A stretch of DNA of 64,000 nt from Ascochyta rabiei (Eukaryota; Ascomycota; Dothideomycetes; Pleosporales; Didymellaceae): contig NC_082405.1 of NCBI RefSeq assembly GCF_004011695.2, positions 2,665,001 to 2,729,000 of the forward strand. The letters run 5' to 3'. Below the pieces are notes generated by a model, which saw nothing but the letters and a program-made list of their open reading frames with translations, was not told the DNA's origin and ran no database searches. Positions within the stretch are counted from its first letter, which is position 1, and each line of letters begins with the position of its first letter. Shown here piece after piece: positions 22,504-36,353 of this stretch. The position numbers and the translations under genes were made by a program.

Positions 22504-24230
22504 AGTCTATTACGTATAGCTTATTGTACCTCTTTTTCTATTACAAACGCTACACAAACAGATTCTAGTTATTACTTCTGTCTTCTTTTGTAGCTTGTTA
22601 GCTAGAATAGGTTTCCTACTATTGTTAGGCCTTTGTTAAAGGTAGTTATCTCTAACTTATGCACCTCTAGGTCCTAGTTTGTTTCTAGAGACGTAGGGAT
22701 GTTGTGTAGGATTACTTTATGCTATAGTTCTATTAGAAGGGCTTCCTTATAGGTAGTAACTAATTGCTAGATTACCTAGTTTTTAAGTAGGTATTTTACA
22801 GTAAAGGAGGGCGTTATAGTAAGAACAATATTATTCCTTCTACTTAGGCTAGTAGAAGTAATTATAGGAAGGCTTACTCCTTTATCTATAAAGGCCTTAT
22901 TAAAAGTATTACACATCTCTAGGGGGGTAAAAGAGGGTAGTTCTTGCTCTAGTGTAAGAACTAGTTAGCGTGCGCTTAGAGAGTTCTTTATAATAGTAGG
23001 TTGTTTTTTCTTTATAACTGTTTACTAGTCTATATTCTTAGGGAGGTTAGCTAAAGCTGCAGATGCGTATAAGGTAGGCTAAGTAGAAGGTTAAATAGTA
23101 GAAGTCTTAGTAGCTAAGGTAGGTTTCTAAAGGAGTTTTGCTCTTGTTTTAATTAATTTAGACACTGTTTTAAGGTTAGATACTTAGAAGGCTAGGATAG
23201 AGAGGCCTTATTTATTTATTCTGTTGTTTTCTATATAGTTTTAAAAGATTTCTAGAAGGTCTAAGAGGTTTAATTGTTCCTTGTTTAAGGTAGCTAGGGA
23301 AGAAGCCTAAATAACTATTATCCTAGTAATAGATAGAGCTTCTTTTACTGTTTTAGTAATAGGAGCTTAGTTTATAGGCCTAGTAGCTATATTAAATTAG
23401 AAAGAGGGGAGCTTAGGTGCTGTTAGAGTAGCAGGTCTACTAGCTAGTTGTTTAGAGGGAGTAGAGGGTAGAGGTAACGTTATAGTCCTGTTAAATATAC
23501 TAGGTTAGTGTATTTCTAGAGTAGATTATAGGTATAGTATAGATAATAAGGGTATAGATATAGGTCTTAGGATTAGTATAGGCTAGTATATCTCTCCTAG
23601 AGGGGTTAGAGAGCTAGAGGGGCTTATTTCTATTGTCCCTGTGTTTAGAGATTAGTCTCTATTAGGTAGTAGTTCTAGTTCTATAGTCCTAGGTCCTAGG
23701 TCCTAGTCCTAGGTAGGGTTTTCCTTCTCTTTTTTAAGATAAAATAACTAAGAAATAACTAGAAGAGAGCTTGTTTTTGCACAGAAAGAGGTACCTAGTC
23801 TCTATCTGCTTTTTAGAGCTGAAAAACAAGGAAAAGGCAGTCTTAGCTTTACTATTTTTGCCTTTTTTCTATTCTTACTAGCCTAACTAGTAGACCTCTA
23901 GGAGTAGAAAGAAGGGGTTAAAAGCAGAAAGCTAAGGAAAGGCTTGTTGCTATCTAGTAGGGGTAGGATTTGTTAGTTGTTGTGTTTATTAAGGTAAGAT
24001 CTTAGAAGATAAGATAAGATAAGATTATTATTGTAGGGGAGGTCTATACTCTGCAAAATCCAAATTTTTTTGTAATAGATTAGGTTAGATAACTAGGTAG
24101 CGTGCAGCAACCAGACGCCTAAAGGCTCTAGGAAGCTTAGGATAGTATATCCTCGCTGGGTTAAGATAGATTCTGATGTTTTTCCGGTGTGCAGGGCCCT
24201 ATGTCGAAATTTTGCTTTGTCGTGTGTGTG
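22504..24230 (-). pseudogene. LINE 5' part: 5' UTR and ORF1, RIP-degraded
   Basis: TA-rich minus-strand continuation of the LINE. The outer 90 bp or so (24140-24230) look less mutated and presumably are the 5' UTR. The rest should be the ORF1 (gag-like) region leading to the knuckles near 15300. No frame survives. The assignment rests on position between the GGTAT and 15-bp duplications. Confidence 0.65.
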
Positions 24231-24245
24231 TGAATTGTCTATGCT
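24231..24245. repeat. Right 15-bp target-site duplication of the LINE
   Basis: Identical to 3646-3660. From here the original single-copy DNA upstream of the TatD gene continues. Confidence 0.85.
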
Positions 24246-24766
24246 CCGCTGGTTCAAATCACTTTTCTTCGGAATAGTAGTGACCAGAAGGTAGCATTGG
24301 CCGATGAGCTACATATTTGCAGCATTGATGTTGTGAGCATCGGTCCTATTGTAAGAGTGGAGGAGCATCGCATTTCACCACATCAAGACTGCTCAAACAA
24401 ACAAGGAAGCTGGGGGTTTTCTCATGTATTACTACGGTCCAAGGTAACGACCGTCAAGAAGGCAGGTGCCTGCAATCGTCTGTAGATACAACCCATGTAC
24501 GGGCAACTTCCCTCAACCCGCTAAACAATCAAAGGCAACGGGGAGATGTCAACTTTGAGAAGTCAGTGGATGGTCAAGTTGAAGAAATGGTTAGAAATGC
24601 CTCTGATGAAGATCCAGGCTGATTTCCAAGTCGATGCAACTCCATGGATGCTTCGCAATCGACACTGCGCCTCAAATTGTGTCTGAGGTACGTCTGGGTT
24701 TCTCTTCCACAACAACGGATCTACCTGAGATCGTAGGCACGCACCTGTGAGCCCTAGAGTCTCATA
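24246..24766. other. Intergenic, no gene seen
   Basis: Single-copy DNA of ordinary composition following the transposon stack. The only open frame (24297-24485) is 62 codons and featureless. This stretch would have been the distal upstream region of the TatD gene before the LINE inserted. Confidence 0.4.
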
Positions 24767-25668
24767 TCAGACCACAGGATGCCAAACTGGCCTCGCCTTA
24801 GTACCACTGGTACTCATAGCAGCCTTCAAGTCGTCGACGAAGGAGGCCTGAGGACCAGCGTCCGGCTCGCAGATGAGGTCACCGAACTCGTCTCTATAAT
24901 GAGTGATGCGGCGGTGGGTAACATCATACTGCCAATCGCCGTAGAGGATCTTGCGCGTATCAAGACGATCGTGGTGGAAGGAAAGGTCCTTGAAAAGCTT
25001 TGTACCAGACCAGCCAGGAATTTGCTCGCCGGGCTGAAGCTTACGAATAGTGATAGTCGCAAGGTTTGGAAGAAGCCGTAGTAGCGTGGTGAGCATCGAT
25101 CGATAATGGCCTGTGATGATGAAGTCGCAATTCTCAATGACGTCGTTGGCGTGAGCGGCGTTGATTTCGTGGATTGTCTTGATGTCGTTCTCGGTGATTG
25201 TGAGTTCGGCCCAGATCTGCAGGTCCTCCCAAGCCCAGATGTAGCCGTACTCATGTTGTTTCAGACCCTCTGCCAGTAGCGTGATGTTGCGTATGTACTT
25301 CGCCACTCCATCGTCTCGGACTGCCGTGAGCAGAGCCTTCATGCTGGCATGCCTTGGGTAGACCGTGAAGTCGTTGGCGATCCGCTTGCCCAGGACATAC
25401 TTCGTGGCTGCATTAAAGCGCTTGTTGACGCGACGAAAGTGGCCCAAGTCTTCTGGTTCGTCGATGACGGCTGCGATTTCGGTCACGATCTCATCTGGGA
25501 GAATCGGCAGCAGCTGTGTGCCGTGGTGTCAGTGAACTATTACCCTTGGGAGTGAACAAGCAGACAGACCACCGACGAGAAATCGAGGGCGCAGACTGGC
25601 GAGGTCTTAGGCGCAGAAGAAATTAAGGAACGTCTTACCCATGTCTCGTCTGCTATGATGTCCAGCAT
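24767..25668 (-). CDS. F-box-like protein
   Basis: Proposed exons 25639-25668 and 24767-25513 with a 125-nt intron (GTAAGA...CACACAG, and a CTGAC branch-like motif about 30 nt before the acceptor), giving 258 residues. The start MLDIIADETW joins LLPILPDEIVTEIAAV in phase 0. LPDEIVTEIAAVIDEPEDLG followed by VNKRFNAAT is the fungal F-box pattern, so a role as substrate adaptor in an SCF ubiquitin ligase is possible. The rest has no repeat I can name. Fungi carry many such fast-evolving F-box-like genes, and a Skp1 interaction is not assured. Without the intron the frame would have to begin at a GTG, which argues for splicing. Confidence 0.65.
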
Positions 25669-28600
25669 CTTGGATCTTCTTTTTATGCGCAAACGAAGCC
25701 GGGAACGGTTTTGAATTGCCGGTTATCTGGTCGTAGGTGTATCGATGCGGTTCCAACTCGAGCCTCGTCAAAAAAAAAAGAGGGTGGTAGTGGTGTAGAC
25801 AAGAGGTGATGACGGTTTGCGATCCAGTGTAAAAGAGTGTGCGAGCTTGGCGCGCAGGCATCGAAAAGCCAGTTAGGCGCGGATCCGATGAAGTGAAGAT
25901 GAAATGAAAGTCGGTGCACACATGCCGAGATGAAGCAGACATTGCGCTGGAAGTCGTCGGTCGCTGTGGCCTTCACCTGGGTTGAAGAAGGTGTAGGAAA
26001 GCGAGGAGAGGCTGTGTAGAGCAAGACGAGGTTTCAAGAACGTGGCATAGTCGTGGGAATGACCGCAATTGAGAAGTGTCGGAGCACTGGCCGTGACTGT
26101 ATTCTTGAAGCTACGAAACGGCGTAATGATTGAAAGTGACTTCTGTGTGTGGCACTGCACCACGACAGGCGCGAACAACTGTACATCAGCATCACCGATG
26201 GCTGCAGCAGGGCCTTCTGCTGTTCTCGTAGGCAGCCAAGAATGTCACAAACGTATGGATTGTTGATCTGGTCAATACTGCTTCGGCGTGTTGATGCATG
26301 GTACCTTCTCATGGAAGAGAACTTGTACCACGTGCCGCAATCAATCCTGCCACAGCAAACACGTTGTTGACCTTGAGTGCGCGAAGTACTTGAAGGAGGC
26401 GCGGAAGTAGTCGTCCTGAAGTTCCAAGAAAGGGTCATGGGCGAGGATGATCACTGATGTCTAGACAAGCGTGCGTTGGCTACGACGCTAAGGCGGCACG
26501 TGGGCGAGCATGGGGAAGGCTCGATAGAGTCACCCCTGTGCTTTCAGATACGATTGAGTAGCAGATAGGAACGAACTGTAAGTCGGCCGACTTGACTGTA
26601 GGTGGTGCGGGGATGCATGGCCGAACATGGACATGTTCGTTCCACAGCTGCTCACCGGACGCGAATTGAACTAAAACCGGCCGACCCACATGGCTTCCTT
26701 CTCTTGCAGCTGAACACCACTGCCAAAGCCCCCAGCAACAGAGCAACTGCATACATGCACCTTGCCCGTGCTTGCCGTGCACTTCTAGGCTATAGTTTCG
26801 TGGAAGACTAGCCTTCCGGAAGTCCCACTGTGAGATGGAAATGCACAATGGCTTCTGATCAGCGCACACCAGGCCTCTTCGGTGGCATGCTTCTTGCCCA
26901 TGGGCAGTTCTGGTGAATGCCATGCACCGGCTTGAATCTTGACACTGATAGTCGTATTAACTAGCGGTACCAGGGCTAATAGCTCTCTGAAGAGCATGCG
27001 GGGCTGAACACGGCGATTACACGAATCACCAATTACCAAGTCATCCTCCCTCGTGTGTGTTTTCGGTACTTTTGTAGTCGACCAGAGCCCCATCCCAGTT
27101 CAGCATTGCCTCTGAGACGCATCAACCTCGTAAGCGCACTGTGATCGTCAATCGAATGCCGCTACGGGCGGCGACTCAAACGAATGCAGGCTGAGGTTGA
27201 GACAAGGCGAGGCTGATTTTGTAGCCAAGCATTCGTGGTGTTGTCGCCAATCTGGAGGTTCATGTGTATGAAACTTGGCGTAAAACCCAGGGCGAGAAAG
27301 CAACCAAAATGGTGTGACTTGAGCCTTGCTGGAGCAACGTGCGCACCCCATGGCTTGTCAGTCGAAATGTGACCGTCGTCGCCTGTCGTCTATCATACAT
27401 TGGAGCGTTGTTACAATGAAACAGTCGTCTGCTCGATGCGAGCAGCTGGGACCGAGGCTCGCTTTTTCGCCGAGCCCTCGCGCAACCTCAGCTCTCCGCC
27501 CGTCCATTCCTGTTCCATCACGCCATGGCACGATGGTGAATTTCATCATCTTATGCACGAGGCTATCTTCGGCTTACTCTTTCACACGCCCTCGTTTGTA
27601 CCGAATCGCAAGCGGATCCGCGCCTACGGGCAACAATACACCCACGCAACGACGCACGCACCTTCACTGCGGGCTATGCATAGCTCGCTAGAGAGTGCGG
27701 CCATAACAAGTTGCGTGGGGTTCACAAGCAAGGAGGCTTGTGCTGCCTCCACGATCATCATGATTAGCACCGTGTTGGAGCCTATCGCAGCAGAGGTCGC
27801 GCGACTTGCGGCGCTTTATCTCGTTCCCTGATTGCGACGCCTGCGTCGAAACATCCCACGACCACCGAGATGCCTTGCTGGACGAACGTGGTAGTGTACT
27901 AACCTTGGCCCGCTTTCGACGCTTCTAGTGCGTGCCAACTGGCTGCGTGATCACAAAGCTGCCAACAAGGTGGGGACCATAAGATTCGTTATCCATTTCA
28001 TCTCAATCTTCTACATAGGACATGTAAGCCGGACGAGTATCTCGCTTGAGTGATTGGCTGCCTCGGCACTCCCCCCCCCAAACCTTGTTGTGCATCTTCA
28101 CCACTTCCTTAGGCCGAACCTGAATCATTGTCAAAAACGCGCCACTCCCGTTTCTGCTCCAGCTCTAGGTTCCTGTCAATTCCCCATCGTGTATCACAAA
28201 GTCTCCACTCTGCCGCGTCAAACCCCCCGCCAAGCGGCTGATCTTCCACAAAGAGATTCCAAACATTGGAAGCACAAGCAGCCATCCCAAACCCTTCTGG
28301 AACCAGCCGCCACCTTTGGGCCTCTGCCACTCTAAAACACGAACATCGCAATTCGTGCCTCTCGTACACCTCTGCCAAGAAGGACCGAATCAAGCAGTGC
28401 CTCAGACTGTACAAGAACCCACAGCTAAGAGCTCCAAAGTACCTGTTCATACACTAGTCGATACACAAGCCCGTCTAGCTGCTTGCGCATTCGACCAAGT
28501 ACATTTCTGCCAAGCCTTGTCGCGCTCCACCTTCTGCACATAACCCTCCATCTACACCGGACGACCTCCAGCGGCCCGGACCACTAGGACCGACAGTACT

Positions 28601-29020
28601 CGAGAGCACCACAGCCAAGAACCCAAGTGCGGAAGCAACTGCGACGTTCCGCGCTGCAACCCCAGCCTGTACATTGTTTGAGGAGACTTGGACCTTTCAT
28701 GCAGGCTTAGCTGCTCCACTGCCGTCTCGCTACACAATCCAAACCAGGTGCACAAGGCAGTATAAAGACTCCGGAGATTTGCTCCTGCAAGATCACTACA
28801 GCAAGATCATCCAGTCACAACAGCCCAGCACTACACGCACTAGCCCACATTTCCCCCTGCACACCCACGGGATCAGCGGAACTCTTAGCACTCACAATCC
28901 ACAACCCCCACCATACATAAAGCGCCGGTCGCCTTGCTTTTCCACTCAAGCAAACCAACTTGCCTCACCTCAACTTCCAATACTCCACCACATAACAATC
29001 ACCACCACCAACCTGGCGCA
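25669..29020. other. 3.35 kb without a supportable gene
   Basis: Ordinary base composition, many short overlapping open frames on both strands, none with an ATG plus recognisable domain or splice pattern. The longest, 26480-26923 (minus) and 27400-27831 (plus), look like chance. The last few hundred bases are CT/CA-rich with a TATAAAG at about 28760 and probably include the promoter and leader of the gene at 29021. Confidence 0.4.
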
Positions 29021-29431
29021 ATGTCTACTTCTGGCTCATACCACATCCCGTTCCCCCAGAACTTTCTCTCCCTCAACACGCCCATCAAGCGTTCTAGCGA
29101 TGTCTCTTCCAGCACCCTCGGCAACGGTGACCTTTCCAGCACTGCCGTCGCTCAACTGCCCGAGCAGCCTGCTCACGGGTTTCTTTCCAACCGAAGCGAC
29201 AGCATGCCTCGACACCACTCTGTCTCCTCGGTCGGCAGCAGTACCGCGACAGAATCTGTTGGTGGCTCGCCACCTTCTCTACCCGCAAAGGATGCCCGCT
29301 CACCAAGCGTTAGCGAGGCGCTTTTCACTCCTCTGGCGCTTAACACCAAGCATACGCCGCTCCCTCCGAGCAGCTACCGGGAGGTGGGCGAGAGGGGCGT
29401 GAAGAGCTGGTTCTTGACCAACAGGCACTAG
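29021..29431 (+). CDS. Small Ser-rich hypothetical protein
   Basis: 136 residues from ATG 29021 (context gcgcaATG) to TAG 29429-29431. The frame is open further upstream, but the 28700-29020 sequence is CA/CT-rich leader-like DNA. The protein is low-complexity, rich in Ser, Pro and Thr, with basic spots such as RSDSMPRHHSVSS that could be phosphorylation or 14-3-3 sites. It ends in SWFLTNRH. It has no signal peptide, membrane segment or known domain. It resembles short intrinsically disordered proteins of Dothideomycetes, but I do not recognise it. A spliced alternative is possible. Confidence 0.5.
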   Translation: MSTSGSYHIPFPQNFLSLNTPIKRSSDVSSSTLGNGDLSSTAVAQLPEQPAHGFLSNRSDSMPRHHSVSSVGSSTATESVGGSPPSLPAKDARSPSVSEALFTPLALNTKHTPLPPSSYREVGERGVKSWFLTNRH

Positions 29432-29785
29432 ACGGCGCGCACACACAATATGAGCCTCAAAGTGCGCAGCACGAGGTACACGCCTACCGAACCGCAGGAA
29501 CGAGGAGGGAGCAAGCATCCATTTGACTGACTGCCGCCAAGCGCACGGAGGAGCCTCTGGCGGAACAGACAAGTGGACACGGGCGTTACGACTTGACGAT
29601 ACCTTTCCTTTTTCTCAAAGCCACACGTGGCACAAAACCCTCTCTATCACGGTCGATGGGGGCGGCGTTGGCGGTTGACTTTCTGGGCTCGCAGTAGAAC
29701 ACATAACATAACATACATACAAGCCCTCTGACTACAATGCGCCATCATCTTCCCAAACCGCACTCGTCTTGCTGCCCTGCTCGCT

Positions 29786-29786
<1 letters not shown>

Positions 29787-29826
<40 letters not shown>
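29787..29826. repeat. (CA)n microsatellite
   Basis: About 20 uninterrupted CA units. Confidence 0.95.
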
Positions 29827-29828
<2 letters not shown>

Positions 29829-30412
29829 CATCCCTGCTGCAACCCACAGCACACCACAATCAACCCCACAGCCCCACAACACCGCCATAGCGTGATGCCA
29901 CGATATCCTCACACCCCCACACCCCTTCATTGCCGAACACAGCGTCCCCCGCTCACCCGCCGCATCTCACAACCCATCTCGCGCCCACCCACACCGCGGA
30001 TCCGCTTCCGCTTCCGCTTCCGCTTCTGCAGTCGTATCCGCATCCGCAGTCGTATCGGTGGAGCGGCGAATCGCGCGCCCGGGAGATGCCCGAGAAGCGC
30101 CCGAAAGGCTGGTTTGGGGTCGTGTGGAGTTGGACCGTGCTGAGCGGAGCGGGGCGGAGCGGTGGAGAGAGAGGAAGAGAGGAAGAGAGCGAGCGAGGGT
30201 GGGGTGGGGTGTGGTGTGGTGTGGTGTTGGTTGGTGTTGTGCCATGGGTGGACGGAGTAGCAAGAACTTGTATGTGTATTGTATCTCGGTGATTTGTGTA
30301 GTCGGCATCAGATCGCGGCATCGGATGGTTGACTATGGTGGATTGGGAATGGCTGGCTTTGCTGTCGCTGGGGCTGTTGGTCGTGGTATACAAGGCGAAT
30401 GTTCACGAGGAT

Positions 30413-30450
30413 GTGGTGGTGGTGGTGGTGGTGGTGGTGGTGGTGGTGGT
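30413..30450. repeat. (GTG)n microsatellite
   Basis: About 12 uninterrupted GTG units in the 3' flank of AVL9. Confidence 0.95.
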
Positions 30451-30613
30451 GATGGAGGATTTGGTATCGTGATCTATTTCATCGATGGCCAGATGTATGA
30501 GCCATGAAAGCAAGTTCGAGCGCCATGTAACGTGAGGAAATGTATGTGCCCTTGTTCCTCTGTCCATGTTGTGCCATATATGCATATAGATCGCTGTCGG
30601 CAATGCGCAGGAC

Positions 30614-33091
30614 TTAATCTGTCCGCCAGGCATTCCTCTCCTTCTCCGCTATCTCGGCGTCAAAGAATACTCCACTGCTGTTTCTTTTCTCGCCATCCGT
30701 GGTCTCATCATAGCTTGCTATTCTCTTGTGGCCTGAGCTCGCACCTGAGCTGTGTAGGGTGGAGCCGTCCAGACTTGCGCCCTTATCCCTTTTGAATTCC
30801 TCAGCTCTCTTTAGATCGCCAGGCAGCGGGCTAGCGCTGGGGGGCGGCGAAGCGACGGGTGTTTGCGTTGCGGACGTGCTTCTGTTGCCCCAACCTTTAC
30901 GCTTTTCGCTTGCCCATGAGCCCCAGGAAGAGAAGTAGGCTCCAGCACTAGCACGGGCGTTGGTGAGGTCTGGTGCTTGGGATTTCCCTGACGGTACGTT
31001 AGAGATGCAAAGTTGGGTATATAAACTCTGTGTAGCAGCTTACATTTCCCTGCCTCTGGGGGAAGCTTGCCTTCCTTCTCTTGTTCAAGCCGCAACTGCT
31101 CAGCCGCAGCCCTTTGTTCTTCTTGCCGCTCCTTCTGAGCTTTGCGCATGGCCTCCATGTCAGCCCACAGCTTGTTGTATGCTGTCGAGACCTTCGCTTG
31201 CCCTGCGGCAACATTCTTCCCGATGACTTCTCTCGACTTCTCCAGTCGTTCGTCGAGATGTAGCTCTGCTACTTGCCTATGCGCCACGCTAGAATCAGCA
31301 CGCAGATACCCATAGTGACGACCTGAAGCGTGGTGTCGTTGAAGAGACTGGGACGCTTAGTTGCGAGAGAGGAGAAGGGAAAGTTGTGACGTACGCTGCT
31401 AGTCTTCTTTGAACGTCCTCGATGGATAGGCCTCCTGAACAAGGATGCTTGGGGTCGACGATGTCGAAAAGATGTGAATCTGTGAATTTGCTCCATATCC
31501 GAAAGTTCTCGGTTTGCATCCATGCGTGAACCCAATCGTTTGAGAATTCACTAGCTGGATCACCATGCACCTCAGGCATGAGAGGTTCATGGCTAGGATG
31601 CTTTTCCACGTAGAGCTTGTATTTGACCGAGCTGAGCATGGCGAGTAGGTACTCTTCAAACTGCATCCGGATGAACTCTTCACTGCCGGTGTACCCATGA
31701 TCCTTGGGTCGAGCAGGATCTGACTCATCCCAGGAGTCGTTGACCGTTTGAGTCAAGAAGTCTATCCATCTCCTGTCCGGTGTTGAGAGAATGGAGGCTT
31801 GGCGTAGTGAGGTCGAGGTGATATTCACAGTATGGTCGTCGAGATTGATTAGTATATCGCTGTAGCGATCTTTCTGTTGCAGCAACAACGAGTTTGTCGA
31901 GCCAACAATGTACGACTTTGTGTTTGCATCGGCGAGCATGTCAAGCTGTTGCAGCGGTGTGTAGGGGCCGAAGAGTGAGCCTGTTCCGAACAATTGAAGA
32001 GGAAGGCCCATATATGCAAGTACTGTCTGCAGTCAGTCTCTGCGTGATAGGAGGTGTGAAAAGGCTTACAGGATGAACGCTCAGACGTTTTGAGACTTGT
32101 GGGCATAACAATCTTCCCTTCACTCGAGTTAAATTTGGGGTCTGCGGAGTCCTGGAGGTGGCGCATGAGGCCGGGTATCAAAGAAATCAGGGCAAATTGC
32201 ATCATACACAGTCGTTCACAATGAGAACCAAAGAAGAGAACCTGTTGGCCGTCAGCCCTGTGTTCGCTGGAGTCCTCCCCAGAATCGCTTCTTCTATGAC
32301 ACATTGGCTTATACGAACCTTGGGTTGAAGCAAAGCGCACTTGAACAGAACAAGAGTTTGCCATTTGAACTCGTGTATGAACTCGCGGAGTGATATGCCG
32401 AAGTAGTGTTCGGCCTGGCCCTCCTGGTTTTCCAGCAGTCGTGGCAGACTTTCGTGGAACCTTTGTAGTATATCGATGTCTGTGAAGTCTCTAAGTAGAC
32501 GTCAGCCGGTGGATGTCAAGCGTGCCTTTTGCACAAGCTCTCTGGATCTTGCAATCATGTACCTCTGCGCAAACCATGCTGCTGTGACAACACCAAGCTG
32601 AGCCTTGATCGCCCCAAAGTGCTGTGGGCTGTCTGTTACCACCACCACAGCCTTTTGTACTGTGCTTCTTGTGACGTCGGCGGGTCGATCGATCAGTTCG
32701 CTCGCTGGTAGCTGTCGCGTGCATGATATACCGAACAGACTCGTCGCGGGATAGGAGGGCGTCGCCGAACGGCGGAGGGTAAAATAGGAATAATCTTCTG
32801 TAGAGCTTGTTGCTGTTAGCTCGCTGTCTGGGTGACCAAGGGGAGCATGTGAAGATGAAGTCGAGAGGGTTTGGATTGCAGATTTCATGCGGGAGGGTGT
32901 GCTATAGGTACTCACGCATGCGCACCGTCACTCAAAGCCATGAAAGGCAGCAGTGGCCAGTCATGCTCCACAGCTGGATCCTCGCCATCCTCGAGGCCGA
33001 TCCAAGCCTCAACCTCTGGACCCCTCGCGTGATGGAAGTCGATAATGCAGACAAGCGGGGTAAGCGCAACCGAGGGAGCTGTTGTCGCCAT
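30614..33091 (-). CDS. AVL9: AVL9, late secretory pathway DENN-type protein
   Basis: Seven exons: 32916-33091, 32563-32805, 32319-32490, 32070-32241, 31395-32022, 31044-31276 and 30614-30987. Frame closes across all introns (47-118 nt), giving 665 residues. The start has the Avl9 signature VCIIDFHHARGPEVE. Later blocks are DYSYFTLRR, FGISCTRQL, RPADVTRSTVQKAVVV, YFGISLREFIHEFKWQTLV, LPLQLFGTGSLFGPYTPLQQ and KSYIVGSTNSLL. A C-terminal helical part follows (VAELHLDERLEKSREVIGKN), then YFSSWGSWASEKRKGW. Yeast Avl9 acts in exocytic transport from the Golgi and belongs to the DENN-like (tripartite) fold. The last ~80 residues are low-complexity and charged. Stop is TAA at 30614-30616. It lies in tandem with HOG1, 685 bp downstream of it. 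Confidence 0.92.
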
Positions 33092-33776
33092 ATCGCTGTC
33101 GCTTGAGGTATTACGACGTTCGATAGGACCGTAACAGGAAAGCCATGTGCCAGGCTCGCGTCCTTGAAAGATGCGGGAGGCGGTGGTGTTGGCGGTGACG
33201 ATGGATCATCAGCCTTGTGGAGCTAACTGCTTGAGGTGTGACGGGCCGTAGATCATGTCATTCAGCGCACATCGGTGGTTCGCATCCGCAACACGAGGGA
33301 TTTTATCCGTGCAAGCAGTCGCTTTCGGAGGTGTGATGGGAGGCTGGGACTGGGGGCGTGGTCAGACTCGAGCTGGTCAGATCTTTGGACTTTTGTCGTG
33401 GTGCAGCCACGCCGGGTGTGAACAAGGGCTTTGAGTCGTAAATTGTGCTTCTATTCTTTAGGATCGAACATAAGAGGAGGATGAGCATGGAGCCAGAGAC
33501 AATGCCTGTCTACTGCTACCCGCCACTTCACCATGACCAATCAGCTCCCTTTTCATCAACATGCCTAGAGTACCAAACAAACATCCAAGAAACAACACGT
33601 CACTTCCTCTTCAACCGCGCTTGTAATTGCAGTGGCCCATGAAACGAAGAATATTATAGAGAAAAGACTATAGGCCTGCCGGTGCTAGGCAGGGCGCGAC
33701 ACCAGATCCGAGTGAAGCAGTGGGGCATGCCCGCACAAGCACGGCGTTGGTTCTGTGATCATGTCTCTTGGGTATC
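33092..33776. other. Intergenic between AVL9 and HOG1
   Basis: 685 bp serving as AVL9 upstream and HOG1 downstream region. Short open frames only. Nothing else recognised. Confidence 0.5.
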
Positions 33777-35244
<1,468 letters not shown>

Positions 35245-36353
35245 GGTGAATTGCGGACGTGTGTGTTCTGCGGCAGGCGCGCGTAGGAGTGATTTCGTAG
35301 AGAGGTGACGGGTGGTTGTGTGGTGTGGTTGGCGTGTAGCGTTTAGCAGGTTTGCAGCGCGGACGAGACCCAAGACAGGGCTGCGTTCGTCTACTGGATC
35401 GGCAAGGGTTCCGCGGAACTACGACTGCGCTTCTACACAACTACGAGCGTCTGCGCAATGCGAAGAGGACAGGTGCAGAGATGGAAGATGTGTTTTTCGC
35501 ACTGCCCACGGCGGCGCAAAGCTGGACGTAGCAAGAAACACGCTCGGTAGGGAGGAATAGCGCGGCCGGGATGGGGGGGGGGAGGGGGGCGATACAGACT
35601 GTCAGAGACGGTGCAGGCCGGGATCGAGGCTCGACGAGTGAAAGTACCTAGGGGATGCTGATCACTGCCGGGTCAGGGGCGAAGACGTACTTGAAGTAAA
35701 CACTTGCGGAGGACAGAGGATCGAGCGGCTGCGGCTGCGGTGTGCATGGCCTCTGATCGCCTCTTGTGCCCTGGCAGCAGTGCACCGACAGGTATCGGCG
35801 GCGACGTCATCATGCAATTTGAGAAAATTCCATGAAAGCCGAATCCCCCTCCCCTCCCCCAAATCTGCGACAGCGCAATCGCACAGCTGATGCCTCTTGG
35901 ACTGCATTGCCAACTCACAACTGGTATTGTTGATCATGTATCTCTCCTTCCACCACTGACAAGCCACGAGGCTCCTCTTTGTTCTCCCACGCCCCACCTT
36001 CCTGGTGGGCTGGTTCTGGCTCTCGCCTGTGCCTTCGGTTCGCTACGTAATCAGAGGGAGGTTTTCATGCTCATCAACGGTCCTTATGTGGACAACCACT
36101 TCTTGTTGTTGACGCGTCTTGCTCGTCCAAGGTAGGCTGTAATGTGCAGATCACAGAGAAAGGAGCTACCACACCGAGTCCAAGGTGCACTGTTTCTCGA
36201 AACGAACAGAGGATTGGAAATGGGCAGCCGGACCTGCCAAGCTCTACGCTACGATGGGCTCTCAACGAGTGTCGAGAGCTTATTCTCCGACTGCTCATGT
36301 TTGCAAACCACTCGCCTTGCACGTAGCCGAGTTCACAGAGGTAGGCAGCATGC

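Larger units (their letters stand above)
3661..24230 (-). mobile_element. RIP-degraded LINE (Tad/I-like) hosting two nested Gypsy elements
   Basis: Bounded by the 15-bp duplications at 3646-3660 and 24231-24245. Removing the two nested elements leaves three pieces (3661-4108, 11404-15357 and 22504-24230) totalling about 6.1 kb, normal for a full-length LINE. Read on the minus strand, domain traces appear in the canonical order. They are an ORF1-like part (about 23700-22504), two CCHC-type knuckles (about 15310-15190), an APE endonuclease with a GDFN block (about 14630-14606), reverse transcriptase with a YLDN block (about 12970-12955), and RNase H traces with TDAS at about 12030 and TDNQ at about 11840. 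The 3' end is a TGAT-type microsatellite tail at 3661-3698. All frames are shattered by TAG/TAA stops with strong TA enrichment, as RIP produces. The element is dead. Confidence 0.85.
29432..30613. other. Intergenic region rich in simple repeats
   Basis: Between the small Ser-rich gene and the 3' end of AVL9. It holds a CA dinucleotide run (29787-29826), a CTTCCG hexamer run near 30003-30028, a GGT trinucleotide run (30413-30450) and G-rich sequence between. No gene is supported. Confidence 0.5.
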
